64,000 bases of DNA from Calditrichota bacterium (GTDB lineage: Bacteria; Zhuqueibacterota; Zhuqueibacteria; Zhuqueibacterales; Geothermadaptataceae): the NCBI GenBank assembly GCA_008501765.1, contig QQUE01000002.1:1-64000 (forward strand), in the 5' to 3' direction. The notes beneath the pieces were generated by a model. That model saw only the letters and a program-made list of their open reading frames with translations, ran no database searches and was not told where the DNA came from. Both the position numbers and the translations under genes were made by a program. Below are positions 1 through 9,583 of the stretch, one piece after another (position 1 is the first letter of the stretch; each line of letters starts with the position of its first letter).

Positions 1-192
1 ACTTTTTCGCTAAAAAAAGTCCGCATCAAGCTCATTTCTCACATGGCATTATGTACGCTATACTTTCAAAGAACAATAAAACTTCCCACTAAAACCCGCT
101 AAAATACGCAGACCAAAGCAAGACAATTAATATAACTATATAGAACGTAACTGTCAAAACATTTCTTTAAAACTATTTAAAAAAATAAAAAA

Positions 193-939
193 CTATTGAG
201 ATTGAACTGGTGAAGGTAGTTTTTCCAGAATATTTTGAGCGTGCTCGTTGCCAGGATCTTTGCGCAAAACACGCTTAATTACTTTTTCCGACTCATCGAA
301 CCAGCCGCTTTCCAAAAAATACTCGCCCGCAAGCAAATATTTTTCTTCAATATTTTCATCTCCGAGGATTGATCGAATGAGTTCCGGTCCGCGAATCCCA
401 ATACATTTTTTCATTTTTGTGCTGACGCTAATAAGAAAAGCCAATAATGTAATATTGCCAGAGTTAAACCTTAAAAAAGATAACAAAGCAGGTAAACTTT
501 TTTTCAAGAGCGTGAGAATATTGTGAATATTTACCAGCAAATCGTCTTTCGAGTCGGTAAAATTTTGGGCGACTGCATCGTAATGGTCATATAAATATTT
601 CAACTCACGGGTTACAACCATTTTATGATACAGAAGTCCAATCAGAATTAGAAAATCCACTTCGGCAGTATCGGGTTTAAAACGATGATCTATCGCTTTC
701 CGCATGCTGGATGATTTGACAAAAGGTTTGTAAATGAGCTTTGAATGCTCTTTCAAATCAAAGAGCATATCAGCGAGAGTGCTGAGCGTTTTGTGTGGCA
801 AATCTTCAGGCTTGTCTATTGATTGATATGCTTGTTTAAACTCTTCACAAACATTAATATATGTGGCTACCATGTTTCGAACAGTCCAGTCCCTGGTCCG
901 TTGAATATAGTCCGTGCTAAAGTGAAGTTTATTATGCAT
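193..939 (-). CDS. hypothetical protein, helical, TPR-like C-terminus
   Basis: Unrecognised 248-residue protein, mostly helical and without signal peptide or membrane segment, so probably cytoplasmic. The last 60 residues (about 195-240, with LLAGEYFLESGWFDESEKVI followed by RKDPGNEHA) read like one TPR-type helix pair. The N-terminal 190 residues are rich in hydrophobic and basic residues and match nothing I know. The ATG is preceded by an AAGGTGACT ribosome site at good spacing, which supports a real start. It stands alone, with about 260 bp before the M14 peptidase upstream on the same strand. Function unknown; a scaffold or regulatory role is only a guess from the TPR-like end. Confidence 0.6.
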   Translation of the reverse strand: MHNKLHFSTDYIQRTRDWTVRNMVATYINVCEEFKQAYQSIDKPEDLPHKTLSTLADMLFDLKEHSKLIYKPFVKSSSMRKAIDHRFKPDTAEVDFLILIGLLYHKMVVTRELKYLYDHYDAVAQNFTDSKDDLLVNIHNILTLLKKSLPALLSFLRFNSGNITLLAFLISVSTKMKKCIGIRGPELIRSILGDENIEEKYLLAGEYFLESGWFDESEKVIKRVLRKDPGNEHAQNILEKLPSPVQSQ

Positions 940-1197
940 TATGAGTCACCTTTTTATGAGCAAATTGAAAAACACCCTCAATAAGAGCTTTCTGTGCAAT
1001 TAATGCAATAGAAATCTCGGATATTACATGATTATTATCGGGGAACGAGGCTAAAGTATGATTGGAAATGAAATTTTAATCTTGTAAATCTGGAGTTTAA
1101 TTAAACGAAGGGTGATGTGCAAAACGCGATAAAATGTTTTCAATACTACGTTACGATCAGATGACAATTTTTCGTATTATGCAAAACCCGCAATCCG

Positions 1198-3765
1198 TCA
1201 CTCTTCGGTGGGTGGAGGATGGAGTGGATACCATTCAAATGTCGCATTAGATGAAAGAATGGCATTAAACACAAGCTTGAAAGTACTAAATGTTTGCCCC
1301 CGATGTTGGGGTCGAAATCCAAAAAGAACAACCTTTCCTTTTCCATAGTCGGAACAAACCATGGCCGCCCTTTCTTCCAGAATCTCGCCATTTTTAATGT
1401 AGCCACTTAAAAAGGAGTCGTTCGCCTCATATCTTCCGACAACATCACCATCCTGAACGATAAAGGCCGGATCGTTATTATAAAAAATAGCCGTTTTAGC
1501 CGGCATTCCATAACAAAGTGGATTTTCTTGCTTCAGCGAGATCTGCAGGAGAGAACCCGGTGCAGAAAATCCATTAAAAGGATGGATAATATTTTGCATA
1601 TTTAGCTCAAAAAGCGAGGCGATGCTTTTGGCCGCTTCACCAAAACTTATCAGTGTGCCACCAGCGCGGACAAATGACTGAAGTTTATCTAAGCCATCCA
1701 CACCCAGCCCAACCGGCCGGTTCGAACCAGGTTTGCTCTGTACAGGGCTGGATCTTTCTCCCCACATTAATGACCGTGCTGAAATTGACGGCAAAATTAT
1801 AGCATCATACTTCAGGACAATTTCTTCAGTTTTCAAATCACAGTTTTGCAGGTTGTCATAAGGAATCTCGTAAGTATCAAGCACAAATTGCGTCCATCCC
1901 TGATCAATATTTCCTGTGCACGCTTCAAGTAAAGCCAGCTTGATCTTTCGGCATGGCCTGGTTTCGATGGAGTCAATTGCATAAACGGAGGTGATGTTCA
2001 GGCTGTTTGTGTGTGATAAACGCTGCAACATATCCTGACTCCAGACATCAGCATCGACGAGAAACCAACCAGCACCAACCCCATTTGGCAGCCCGGTAGA
2101 GTCATCGTAAATTCGGCGAATCGGGATATCGGCCTCTAACAATTTTTGCACCACACGATAAGTGTCGTTGCTCCGCGGATCCAAGGCAAAATAATGCGCA
2201 TCATCCATAAGTTGCACTTCGACAGGCCATTGCACCTCATTTTCGACAATGCGCTCTGTTTCCTTGGGAAAGGTATCTATTTTTTCAACACTTACACCCA
2301 TTTGATAGGGCAGTGTCCAGGCTGTTATATCATAGGGGCGCAAGGATACTTTAGGATATTTTAATGGTTCAAAAAGACATAAAATATTCGAGCGATAGGG
2401 TTGCGCGGTTGGAATATAAAATCCCGGTTTGCCGGTATAAACATCTGCTTCATCCACAGGGCTCGCTTTATAAATCTCAATGCCCTGTGCCATCAATATT
2501 TCCAACAACTTTTTAGCGGAAGATGGATCATGTTGTTCAAATGGAATAACATATCCCTGGGAGCTGTCTTGCAAGCCTTGATCGATCGCCCTGCGCCCCA
2601 TTAAATAAAAATTATCGAGAACGGTTTTGCGACCCCGCGCCAATACTTCCAATAATGCACGGGCTGATATATTTTCGATATTGACAATATCTGCCAGGCG
2701 CCAAATCGTGCCGCTCCACGGTTTCAGCGTATTTTTTAAAATTCCGTCCTGTGCCCCGGGATTGGTACTCGTGAAATATCGCTGTGAGCGTTTAATCGTG
2801 TCGGGTGTTGCCAGGCGCGAACTGGCCACTTCGGAAAGGACACCAACCATATTATGAAAATACGGAGCCGTACGAAATCCGCCGTGCCACCACATATCAA
2901 ACACGGTATTTGTCGCAATTCCAGTCACGTTTTGGTCCGTGAGTTCTTTCAAAATAAAATCACTAATATTTCGAATTTCCTGGTGAATTATTGGATCGAT
3001 CAGGGGATTGCTGTTGTCAAACTGTGGTGGGATAACCAGCCGCGGCCCTTCACTTCCCATTTCGTGCATATCAAAAATAACCTGTGGAAACCATTCTTTA
3101 TACAGGACTTTTGTGACCACTTTGGTTTCCTGCAAATTCAACATAAACCAGTCACGATTATTATCGTGCCCGGCATATTTATGATACAGACCGGGAGGAT
3201 ACGATCCTTCAGCCGGTGTTCCCAATGTTTTCCGGTACCAGTCGACGACAAAATTATGGCCGTCCGGGTTCGAAGAAGGAATCAGCAGGCAAACTGTGCG
3301 AGAGAGAATTGCGCGTGTTGTTTTGCTGTTATCTTTGGCAAGATTATAGGCAAATTGCATCGAAAATTGCGATGCGCCTATCTCTGTCGAGTGCAGGCTG
3401 CAATTAATGAGAGTCACGGTTGGTGAAACTTGAATTAAACTATCTTTTTCACTCACAGTGATCAACCGAGGATCTGCGAGTAAATGCATGGCTTCTTTAA
3501 TTTCAGCAATTCGTTTGAGATTTCGGGCCGAGGAAATAATCGCCATCACGATTGGTTTCCCCTCTGTAGTGCGCCCGATTTCGACGGTATTCACACGTGG
3601 ACTCTGCTGCGATAAAAGGGTGAAATAATTGGTAATCTGAGTCCAGTCAGCCAATTTTTTATCGCTGCCCGGGGCAAAACCTAAAAATTTTTCTGGGGAT
3701 GTCGTTTGTGCGGTTATCGTGGTGGAAAAAGAAAGAAAAAATAAAATGCTTAAACGTTTGATCAT
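1198..3765 (-). CDS. secreted M14-family zinc carboxypeptidase with C-terminal amidotransferase-like region
   Basis: Predicted exported metallopeptidase of 855 residues. Residues 1-20 form a signal peptide ending TTITAQ. The M14 zinc site is complete: H125 and E128 in HSTE, H234 in DMHEMGSEGP. Substrate-site motifs SNPDG (165-169) and NNRDW (202-206) are present, and the catalytic Glu is probably E312 in GVLSEVASS. After about residue 350 the protein continues with a region resembling the class I glutamine-amidotransferase-like fold found in long bacterial M14 proteins (RKIKLALLEAC, then FVRAGGTLISFGEA). It should cleave C-terminal residues of peptides in the periplasm or outside the cell. 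A paralogue begins at 62393. No operon partner is obvious, as the neighbours lie 200 bp or more away. Confidence 0.88.
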   Translation of the reverse strand: MIKRLSILFFLSFSTTITAQTTSPEKFLGFAPGSDKKLADWTQITNYFTLLSQQSPRVNTVEIGRTTEGKPIVMAIISSARNLKRIAEIKEAMHLLADPRLITVSEKDSLIQVSPTVTLINCSLHSTEIGASQFSMQFAYNLAKDNSKTTRAILSRTVCLLIPSSNPDGHNFVVDWYRKTLGTPAEGSYPPGLYHKYAGHDNNRDWFMLNLQETKVVTKVLYKEWFPQVIFDMHEMGSEGPRLVIPPQFDNSNPLIDPIIHQEIRNISDFILKELTDQNVTGIATNTVFDMWWHGGFRTAPYFHNMVGVLSEVASSRLATPDTIKRSQRYFTSTNPGAQDGILKNTLKPWSGTIWRLADIVNIENISARALLEVLARGRKTVLDNFYLMGRRAIDQGLQDSSQGYVIPFEQHDPSSAKKLLEILMAQGIEIYKASPVDEADVYTGKPGFYIPTAQPYRSNILCLFEPLKYPKVSLRPYDITAWTLPYQMGVSVEKIDTFPKETERIVENEVQWPVEVQLMDDAHYFALDPRSNDTYRVVQKLLEADIPIRRIYDDSTGLPNGVGAGWFLVDADVWSQDMLQRLSHTNSLNITSVYAIDSIETRPCRKIKLALLEACTGNIDQGWTQFVLDTYEIPYDNLQNCDLKTEEIVLKYDAIILPSISARSLMWGERSSPVQSKPGSNRPVGLGVDGLDKLQSFVRAGGTLISFGEAAKSIASLFELNMQNIIHPFNGFSAPGSLLQISLKQENPLCYGMPAKTAIFYNNDPAFIVQDGDVVGRYEANDSFLSGYIKNGEILEERAAMVCSDYGKGKVVLFGFRPQHRGQTFSTFKLVFNAILSSNATFEWYPLHPPPTEE

Positions 3766-3970
3766 TATCTCACACTCAACACATTCACACTCAATTCATG
3801 TATCATTTTCAAAACAGGAAAATCACACGTTTATTGAGAATACCCTCAATGTATTGAAATGCGGGAATTTAATAAGCGGGATAATTCAGAAATCCAATTG
3901 CACATCTAAGAGCAGGCGTTACGTATTCAGCTTTTTAGCGGCAAGTTACATACACAGGCATGCCAAAACT

Positions 3971-4867
3971 TTACACAACCCGGTTTCGCAGGATACCCCA
4001 ATCGTCTATTTTTACCTCCACCGTATCCCCGGAAACGATGGGGCCAACACCTTCCGGAGTGCCTGTTGCGATGACATCGCCGGCAAAAAGAGTCATGCAT
4101 TTTGAAAGATATTCGACCAACTGTGGAATTTTGAACATCATATCTTTTGTACTTCCCTGCTGCTTAACCTCCCCGTTCACATTGACCAAAAGGTCCAAAT
4201 CATCGGGATTTTCGACGCAGCCGGCCGGAATCAGGTAGGGGCCCATTGGGCAAAATGTATCGTAGCCTTTGCTGCGAAACCATGGCAAACCCTTTTCTTT
4301 GTCTTCTTTTTGTACCGTGCGCGCCGTTACGTCATTCACCTGAGTGTACCCGGCTACATATTCCATCGCCTCCGCCGCGCTCACATCAGTGCAGTTTTTG
4401 CTGATTACAAATGCCAGTTCTCCTTCGTAATCAACGCGACCAACACCGGCAGGAATTCGAATTGGATCGCCCGAGGCGATAATTGATGACGATGGTTTGG
4501 AAAAAAACACCGGTACTTTCGGGATTTGATTTCCCAATTCTTTTGCATGCTTTGCATAATTTCGACCAATGCCAATTATTTTCGGTGGCCGCATGATTGG
4601 CGCCAAAAATTTACGGTGGCCGCGAATGCGTAAATCGTCTATTTTGCGGTATTCAAGCAATGTTTCGAAAAGCTCATCAAAGGTCTCTTTATAGAACAAA
4701 TCCATCTCAATGATAAGCTGGACGAGCGGGAATGATGGAGCTGTTCTATCCAATTTAATTTCTTTAAACATCTCCCAGGATTGCGTGAAATTATATTCTA
4801 CACCACGCCATTCAACACCGACCTTATTCAAGTTATCTTCGCCAAGATAGGAAAATACTTTTGTCAT
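3971..4867 (-). CDS. fumarylacetoacetate hydrolase (FAH) family protein
   Basis: Cytoplasmic C-C bond hydrolase or isomerase of the FAH superfamily, about 298 residues. The C-terminal 200 residues carry the fold's signatures: IGIGRNYAKHAKEL, then VDYEGELAFVI, whose two glutamates with the aspartate of NDVTAR form the metal site, then ATGTPEGVGP. Relatives include FAHD1-type acylpyruvate/oxaloacetate hydrolases and HpcE-type isomerases; the sequence does not decide the substrate. The N-terminal 85 residues are the usual variable lid. An in-frame TTG lies two codons upstream (4873); I prefer the ATG at 4867, though both are reachable from the same weak ribosome site. Not clearly in an operon. 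Confidence 0.85.
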   Translation of the reverse strand: MTKVFSYLGEDNLNKVGVEWRGVEYNFTQSWEMFKEIKLDRTAPSFPLVQLIIEMDLFYKETFDELFETLLEYRKIDDLRIRGHRKFLAPIMRPPKIIGIGRNYAKHAKELGNQIPKVPVFFSKPSSSIIASGDPIRIPAGVGRVDYEGELAFVISKNCTDVSAAEAMEYVAGYTQVNDVTARTVQKEDKEKGLPWFRSKGYDTFCPMGPYLIPAGCVENPDDLDLLVNVNGEVKQQGSTKDMMFKIPQLVEYLSKCMTLFAGDVIATGTPEGVGPIVSGDTVEVKIDDWGILRNRVV

Positions 4868-5125
4868 CGTCAATCCAGGTTCCCTTGGTTATTATTTCTA
4901 CAATTAAAATCGGAACTTATAATAAGATGATTCCCATGTAAAGGCAAGCAAAAATATGCAAATTTGGTTCAAGAAATTGAATTAATTTGATTTCGGGGAA
5001 GCGGTAAAAGCTGGAAAGAGCCTAATCAATTTTAATTGTAGCAGATTCTATTTTAGATCGAGAAATTTAGAAATCCGAAGCGAGTCAAGACAATAAATAA
5101 TTTCTAATCATCCGATTTTTCAAAC

Positions 5126-6412
5126 TCAGCGAAATCGAATTTCTGCTGTTTTCATTTGCCATTTCAACCGGTTAAGCTCTGGTTTTAAATCTTTCAAAAC
5201 ATCTTCTGATATATCGAGGCCATCGAAAAAGGAAGCTGGCTCTGCATCCAAACCTGGAGCTGTGGTTTCAGCCGAAGCGGTCTGATCAGGATTTTTTGGG
5301 GGTCGATTCTCAAGTTTGTTGCCAAACAATTGTATCAAAGCCTTTTCAACCTGTTCGACCGTAATATTGTCAGCCTTTTCCCGTTGCCCGCGAATGGCAA
5401 CGAACTGCTCTCCAGCCGGTTTAAATTCATTTGGATTGGTCGGGCCGAAAATCGCAACCAGTGGTGTTCCAGTCGCGGCGCTTAAATGCATGGCCCAGTT
5501 ATCATTCACCACGAGAGCATCGCATAAATGCATAAAACAGGCAATATTCAGTTTTTTTTGCGGTGCGATTTTGAAGAGGTCAAACTGCACATAATTTAAA
5601 AACTGCTCAGCCTTTTCTCCATCCTTTTCACCCCAGAAAAGTGCAATTTGCGCATTATATTTATTTTTCAACAACCGCGTAAGTTCCGCCAAGCGCCCGA
5701 TGGGCCAGGTGCCAAACAATTTTCCACCGCTAATATGAATGCCGATCAGCGGCCGTTTTGGCTGCAATCCTTTCTTTTCTAATTCTTCCCGTGCTTTAGT
5801 AATACGGTTCGGTGGGAGAACAAGCGGTTTTGCGACTACGGCATCTTCGATGCCGATATACCGCAAAATGTCGAGATTTTTCTCGGATTGGTGAATATGG
5901 TCGGGCCAAATTGGTGCGACCAGATTATACATAAAATTACGCTGCGTGCCCGGGAAAACGCGCCCGGCCGATCCGAGAATGTATTTGGCGCCACTATATT
6001 GGGCTAACAAATCGCTGGTGAGCGAATGATTTACCGTGTTCAAAACGATGGCAAAATCCCATTTTTTTCGCAACTCCCAACCTGCTTTCACAAATTTCCG
6101 GAAAGTCAATTCCTGCTCGGATGGGACAGCAATCACTTCATCAATATTGGAATTTAATTTTGCCAGGCTCTCTAAATGTGGATGAACCAATGCGCCGATT
6201 TTTGCGTTTGGGAAAGCCTGTTTTAATACTGAAAAAACGGGCGCTGCCAGTAAAAAATCACTGATCGAATCATGATTTTTCACAACGAGAATTTTGTTGA
6301 TTCCAGTCAAATCTACTAAATTCGGTTGCAGATTTTCGCGCCCGTAGTATTTTTCGAATAAGGCGATGTGATTGGTTTTGAGGTAGTTCAAAGATGCAGT
6401 AAAAGTCGACAC
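5126..6412 (-). CDS. glycosyltransferase family 9 (heptosyltransferase-like)
   Basis: Probable LPS-core type sugar transferase, 428 residues, GT-B fold. The N-terminal half has ILVVKNHDSISDFLLAAPVF, like the start of ADP-heptose:LPS heptosyltransferases. The C-terminal half has IGIHISGGKLFGTWP and VNDNWAMHLSAATGTPLVAIFGPTNP, the nucleotide-sugar binding region. The usual D-S/T-G-x-x-H is NDNWAMH here, so the donor or acceptor may differ. A tail of about 60 residues beyond the domain is Pro/Thr/Ala-rich, then helical. The start is GTG, set by an AAGGAG site 7 bases upstream. The next gene upstream is another glycosyltransferase on the same strand, about 310 bp away, which fits an envelope-polysaccharide role. 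Confidence 0.82.
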   Translation of the reverse strand: MSTFTASLNYLKTNHIALFEKYYGRENLQPNLVDLTGINKILVVKNHDSISDFLLAAPVFSVLKQAFPNAKIGALVHPHLESLAKLNSNIDEVIAVPSEQELTFRKFVKAGWELRKKWDFAIVLNTVNHSLTSDLLAQYSGAKYILGSAGRVFPGTQRNFMYNLVAPIWPDHIHQSEKNLDILRYIGIEDAVVAKPLVLPPNRITKAREELEKKGLQPKRPLIGIHISGGKLFGTWPIGRLAELTRLLKNKYNAQIALFWGEKDGEKAEQFLNYVQFDLFKIAPQKKLNIACFMHLCDALVVNDNWAMHLSAATGTPLVAIFGPTNPNEFKPAGEQFVAIRGQREKADNITVEQVEKALIQLFGNKLENRPPKNPDQTASAETTAPGLDAEPASFFDGLDISEDVLKDLKPELNRLKWQMKTAEIRFR

Positions 6413-6726
6413 AATTCACTCCTTAGCCATAAAAATGCCATTGCTTTAAAGAATGCAAAGTTCCTAAACCCAAAGAAAACAGGACAATGAAATTTAACGG
6501 CCGCGAATATGTAAATTTTTTTGTAATAAAATTCAATTAAAACAAATTCCAATAAAATTTCCGATTTGGATATTTAATAGTACAGGCATTTAATTATAAA
6601 TGCGCAAATATCAAGCCAATAAAACAATGATAAAAAACATCAAAACAGAGGGTTACAAATGTAAATTCCAGGAGAGCTATGCGGATCATATAGAGAAGGT
6701 GAAGGGGAGAATAATGTAATCTGCTT
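6413..6726. other. gene-free stretch between two glycosyltransferase genes
   Basis: AT-rich spacer of 314 bases with no credible reading frame. It must hold the ribosome site and possibly the promoter of the downstream GT9 gene. No palindrome or repeat was seen. Confidence 0.6.
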
Positions 6727-7827
6727 TTAAGTTTCCACGGCTACTGCGACACCACTTAATTGGTGAATTTTTTGAACGACGACCAGGCTGTCGTGGTATT
6801 TTTCAACCCACTTTCGTCCTGCTTCAGAAATTTGATTTCGCCGGTTCGGATTATCGATGAGCTGTACTAATTTTTCTTTGAGATTGGCTGCATTTATCTC
6901 GATAAACGGGTGTTCCGGAAAATGGCTGTGGAAGCCCGGTGCCAGGCAGGTACAAGTCGGAATCCCGAAAGCCAGTGCTTCCAATGAATTTATACCGTAA
7001 CCCAAATCCCCTATTTGGTCTATAAAAATGTCGCATGATTGTTTTTGTGCCAGCGCATCGAAATGCGACATATTTTCGATAAGCACAATCGTTATATTTT
7101 TCTCTTTTTGCAATTGATCGAGAATCGCTAGAATCTGCTCACTGCCCTTGGCTTCTCTGTTCGTCGGGGCATGGCCTATGCGTGTTTTGTCACCAGCTAG
7201 AGGAACTCGGAAATCAAATTTACCCGTATCGAAAGGCAGCGGTAAATGCACAAGCTGCGGATGCAACATCAGGTGATCGAGTTCAAAAGTCCCACGAAAA
7301 TTAGCTGCGTTCTCCACTTGTGGATAAATTCCGCGCGTGCGCAAATCACTGCCGGTATAGAGCACGGCGATCTTTTTCCCACGTTTTTTAAGCTCGATAA
7401 TTGTTCGCGCGTCTGAAAAAAAATCCATCCCGGTTTCAAAACAATAAAGATCAAAACTGAAAAAGTCTATTTTCTGCATCAATTTTTTCACGCGCGATTG
7501 CCACAGTTTTTCACGACCGGAGATGAGAATTTTTTCAATAATCCCGCCGGATTTCCACAACGGTGGTTTTTCCGGATTTTGCGGGATGATATTTTTAACC
7601 GACTGCCGTGAACTATGGCTAAAAATTGGCTTAAAATGAACGACCCACTTATTATTTGCGAACGGCAAATTTAACACGACATCTTCTTCATAGCCACGCG
7701 GATCCGCGAAAAATGTGACCAGCCGACTGTAATGACCGAGCCGCCTTTCAGCTTTAACGAGCGTCATGGGCACATTGGCGATATTTTGTGGTGCAATATG
7801 CAGAATCTTCAGTGGGGTCTTACGCAT
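6727..7827 (-). CDS. glycosyltransferase, GT-B type (group 1-like)
   Basis: About 366 residues, probably a cytoplasmic or membrane-associated glycosyltransferase. It opens with KILHIAPQNIANVPMTLVKA, a nucleotide-sugar transferase first strand, and in its C-terminal half has a GT-B donor-binding pattern (DIFIDQIGDLGYGINSLEALAFGIP, then EAGRKWVEKYHD). The Gly-Ile-Asn-Ser-Leu-Glu-Ala-Leu segment corresponds to the E-x7-E region of GT4-type enzymes. The acceptor cannot be told. An in-frame TTG at 7833 is possible, but the ATG at 7827 is the commoner choice; neither has a strong ribosome site. It lies upstream of the GT9 gene on the same strand and is probably part of surface glycan synthesis. Confidence 0.75.
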   Translation of the reverse strand: MRKTPLKILHIAPQNIANVPMTLVKAERRLGHYSRLVTFFADPRGYEEDVVLNLPFANNKWVVHFKPIFSHSSRQSVKNIIPQNPEKPPLWKSGGIIEKILISGREKLWQSRVKKLMQKIDFFSFDLYCFETGMDFFSDARTIIELKKRGKKIAVLYTGSDLRTRGIYPQVENAANFRGTFELDHLMLHPQLVHLPLPFDTGKFDFRVPLAGDKTRIGHAPTNREAKGSEQILAILDQLQKEKNITIVLIENMSHFDALAQKQSCDIFIDQIGDLGYGINSLEALAFGIPTCTCLAPGFHSHFPEHPFIEINAANLKEKLVQLIDNPNRRNQISEAGRKWVEKYHDSLVVVQKIHQLSGVAVAVET

Positions 7828-7914
7828 GGGCAATTATTGCAAAGTGAAACTGATTATTTGATTTAATCGAACGGTGCAAAAATAGTGAAACCAACTATTT
7901 AACACAAATCAATT

Positions 7915-8215
7915 CTGGCTATCCAATTAACTCAGCATTTTCAACTTCTTGTAAAAATATAATATTACCTATATTTATTGCAAAAATTAGCCTTTTCAAA
8001 AAGTCTACAAAACTATGCCACCCCTCCGGGGTTTAAATATTTGGATTTTCAGTGTTATAATCATGTCATCCCTCCGGGATTAAAAAAATTAATCTGTTTT
8101 GTTATGCTGCAAAACCCCGGAGGGGTGCAATGAATATAACTCGGTGAACTCAAAAAACCGGAGAACCCCGGAGGGGTGGCATGTTCACCGCTGGCTGAGT
8201 TAATTGGATAGCCAG
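7915..8215. repeat. nested inverted-repeat element (MITE-like), about 300 bp
   Basis: Two perfect 22-base arms at 7915-7936 and 8194-8215 (core TATCCAATTAACTCAGC) are inverted relative to each other. Inside them is a second perfect 19-base inverted pair at 8015-8033 and 8164-8182 (core CCACCCCTCCGGGGTT). Two further copies of the CCCTCCGGG core lie at about 8069-8080 and 8114-8126. A 61-codon minus-strand frame across it only reflects the repeats. There is no transposase, so if mobile it would need help from elsewhere. Confidence 0.75.
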
Positions 8216-8376
8216 ATAAAATCAATTTTAGTAAAAATTCGATCAATCAACGCATTGTGTCAATAAAAAATCAATTGCATTTGGAGCACATAACTTTAAA
8301 TTCTTAAAACATTCCCGAACGAAACAGGTCGATCTGGATTCTGATTGGCGGGAAAAATTGAACCAGCGGAGACTCC

Positions 8377-8684
8377 ATGCACATCATTAACTTGATAATT
8401 TATTTGACAGCTCTCATCAGCCATATAACTTTCGCACAGACGGAAAAATTTAAAAAGTTCTCCTATCTGATTGGTGAACGGTAAGGTATGAGAACGGATT
8501 TTGGCTATAAAACTCCCACCATTCATTTAAAATTTAATCGAGTGAAAACTTTGTTAAACGTGTTCGTGCTCAATGGACGATTAAACGAACCGCCGATAAT
8601 GAAATTGAGACGGTATTCGAGGTTACATTTCCCGGCAAAAACTTTATCTGTTTTGATGCTAAAAAGCTAACAAAAGAGGACTAA
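8377..8684 (+). pseudogene. broken gene for a small secreted protein
   Basis: An ATG with a GGAG ribosome site opens a clear signal peptide (MHIINLIIYLTALISHITFA, then QTEKFKKFSYLIGER), and the frame stops at 8482 after 35 codons. The shifted frame is open from about 8546 to a stop at 8682-8684 and encodes a sensible C-terminus (KRVRAQWTIKRTADNEIETV, then FEVTFPGKNFICFDAKKL). Together this suggests one exported protein of about 100 residues interrupted by a stop and a frameshift. The 'F.YLIGE' stretch after the signal peptide resembles the start of DUF6265/DUF1579-type proteins such as the one at 19301. It ends 4 bases before menA, whose ribosome site lies in its last codons. Confidence 0.55.
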
Positions 8685-8688
8685 TTTC

Positions 8689-9573
8689 TTGTCCAAATTC
8701 AAAATCTGGCTCGACGCCAGTCGCCCAAAAACGCTGTGGGCCGCCATAGCTCCGGTTATTTTGGGCTCGGCCCTGGCTGCGGCTGATAACAGCTTTTACT
8801 GGCCCGCTGCTTTCATTGCACTCATCGGCGCTGTGCTCATCCAAATTGGGACCAATTTTGCCAACGATTATTTCGATTTCCTCAAAGGCGCCGACGCTGG
8901 TCCACGACTGGGGCCAACACGGGCGACGCAAGCAAAGCAGGTTACTCCAGCTCAGATGCGTCTGGCGTTTATTTTGGTATTTGCATTGGCAATTTTGATC
9001 GGAATTTACCTGGTCTGGCGTGGTGGCTGGCCTGTGGTGGTGATTGGTTTGGCCTCTATATTTTTCGGAATTCTCTATACGGCAACCCCCTATGCCCTGG
9101 CCTATCTCGGAATTGCAGACTTGTTTGTGCTGATATTTTTTGGACCCATTGCCGTTGGCGGAACGTATTATGTGCAAACCCTGACCATCACACTGCAAGT
9201 ATTAATCGCTGGCCTTGCGCCAGGATTTATCTCGATGGCCATTCTGGTTGTCAACAATTTGCGAGATATTGAAAACGACCGCAAGGCGGGAAAAATGACT
9301 TTAGCCGTGCGTTTGGGTAAACGTTTTACCCAGATAGAGTATATTTTTTGTCTGTTACTCGCGTGTTTGATTCCCGCTGGCCTGATCATTTTTTATGAAG
9401 CTCCGCTGGCCATTCTCGCCGTTTTTCTCATTTTACCCGCCGGATTCAATTCCATAAAAATTGTTTTCCAACCCGGCGAAGGAAAAATTCTGAACAACGT
9501 TTTAGCAGGAACAGGCAAGCTACTGCTTTTTTATTGCCTGTTATTTTCATTGGCTCTCACTTTTAGTGGTTAG
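8689..9573 (+). CDS. menA: 1,4-dihydroxy-2-naphthoate polyprenyltransferase MenA
   Basis: Integral membrane UbiA-family prenyltransferase of 294 residues that attaches the isoprenoid tail to 1,4-dihydroxy-2-naphthoate, giving demethylmenaquinone. Both Asp-rich motifs are present: NDYFDFLKGAD (59-69) and DIENDRKAGKMTLAVRLG (193-210), the second typical of MenA. The rest is about eight hydrophobic helices. The N-terminus SKFKIWLDASRPKTL matches the family. The start is TTG at 8689, fixed by AAAAGAGGA 8 bases upstream. The next gene, menE, overlaps or abuts the stop, so the two are probably cotranscribed. Confidence 0.93.
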   Translation: MSKFKIWLDASRPKTLWAAIAPVILGSALAAADNSFYWPAAFIALIGAVLIQIGTNFANDYFDFLKGADAGPRLGPTRATQAKQVTPAQMRLAFILVFALAILIGIYLVWRGGWPVVVIGLASIFFGILYTATPYALAYLGIADLFVLIFFGPIAVGGTYYVQTLTITLQVLIAGLAPGFISMAILVVNNLRDIENDRKAGKMTLAVRLGKRFTQIEYIFCLLLACLIPAGLIIFYEAPLAILAVFLILPAGFNSIKIVFQPGEGKILNNVLAGTGKLLLFYCLLFSLALTFSG

Positions 9574-9583
9574 CCGGATTATT

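Noticed and set aside
1100-1130. Third copy of the TTGTGCAAA-ended element
   Set aside because: Only a short GATGTGCAAAA match is present, with no second arm or internal palindrome.
2854-3426. 190-codon plus-strand frame inside the first M14 peptidase gene
   Set aside because: It is antisense to a gene with complete catalytic motifs and has no recognisable domain.
8061-8246. 61-codon minus-strand frame over the nested repeat
   Set aside because: Its peptide only mirrors the CCCTCCGGGG repeats (repeated TPPGF); no ribosome site.
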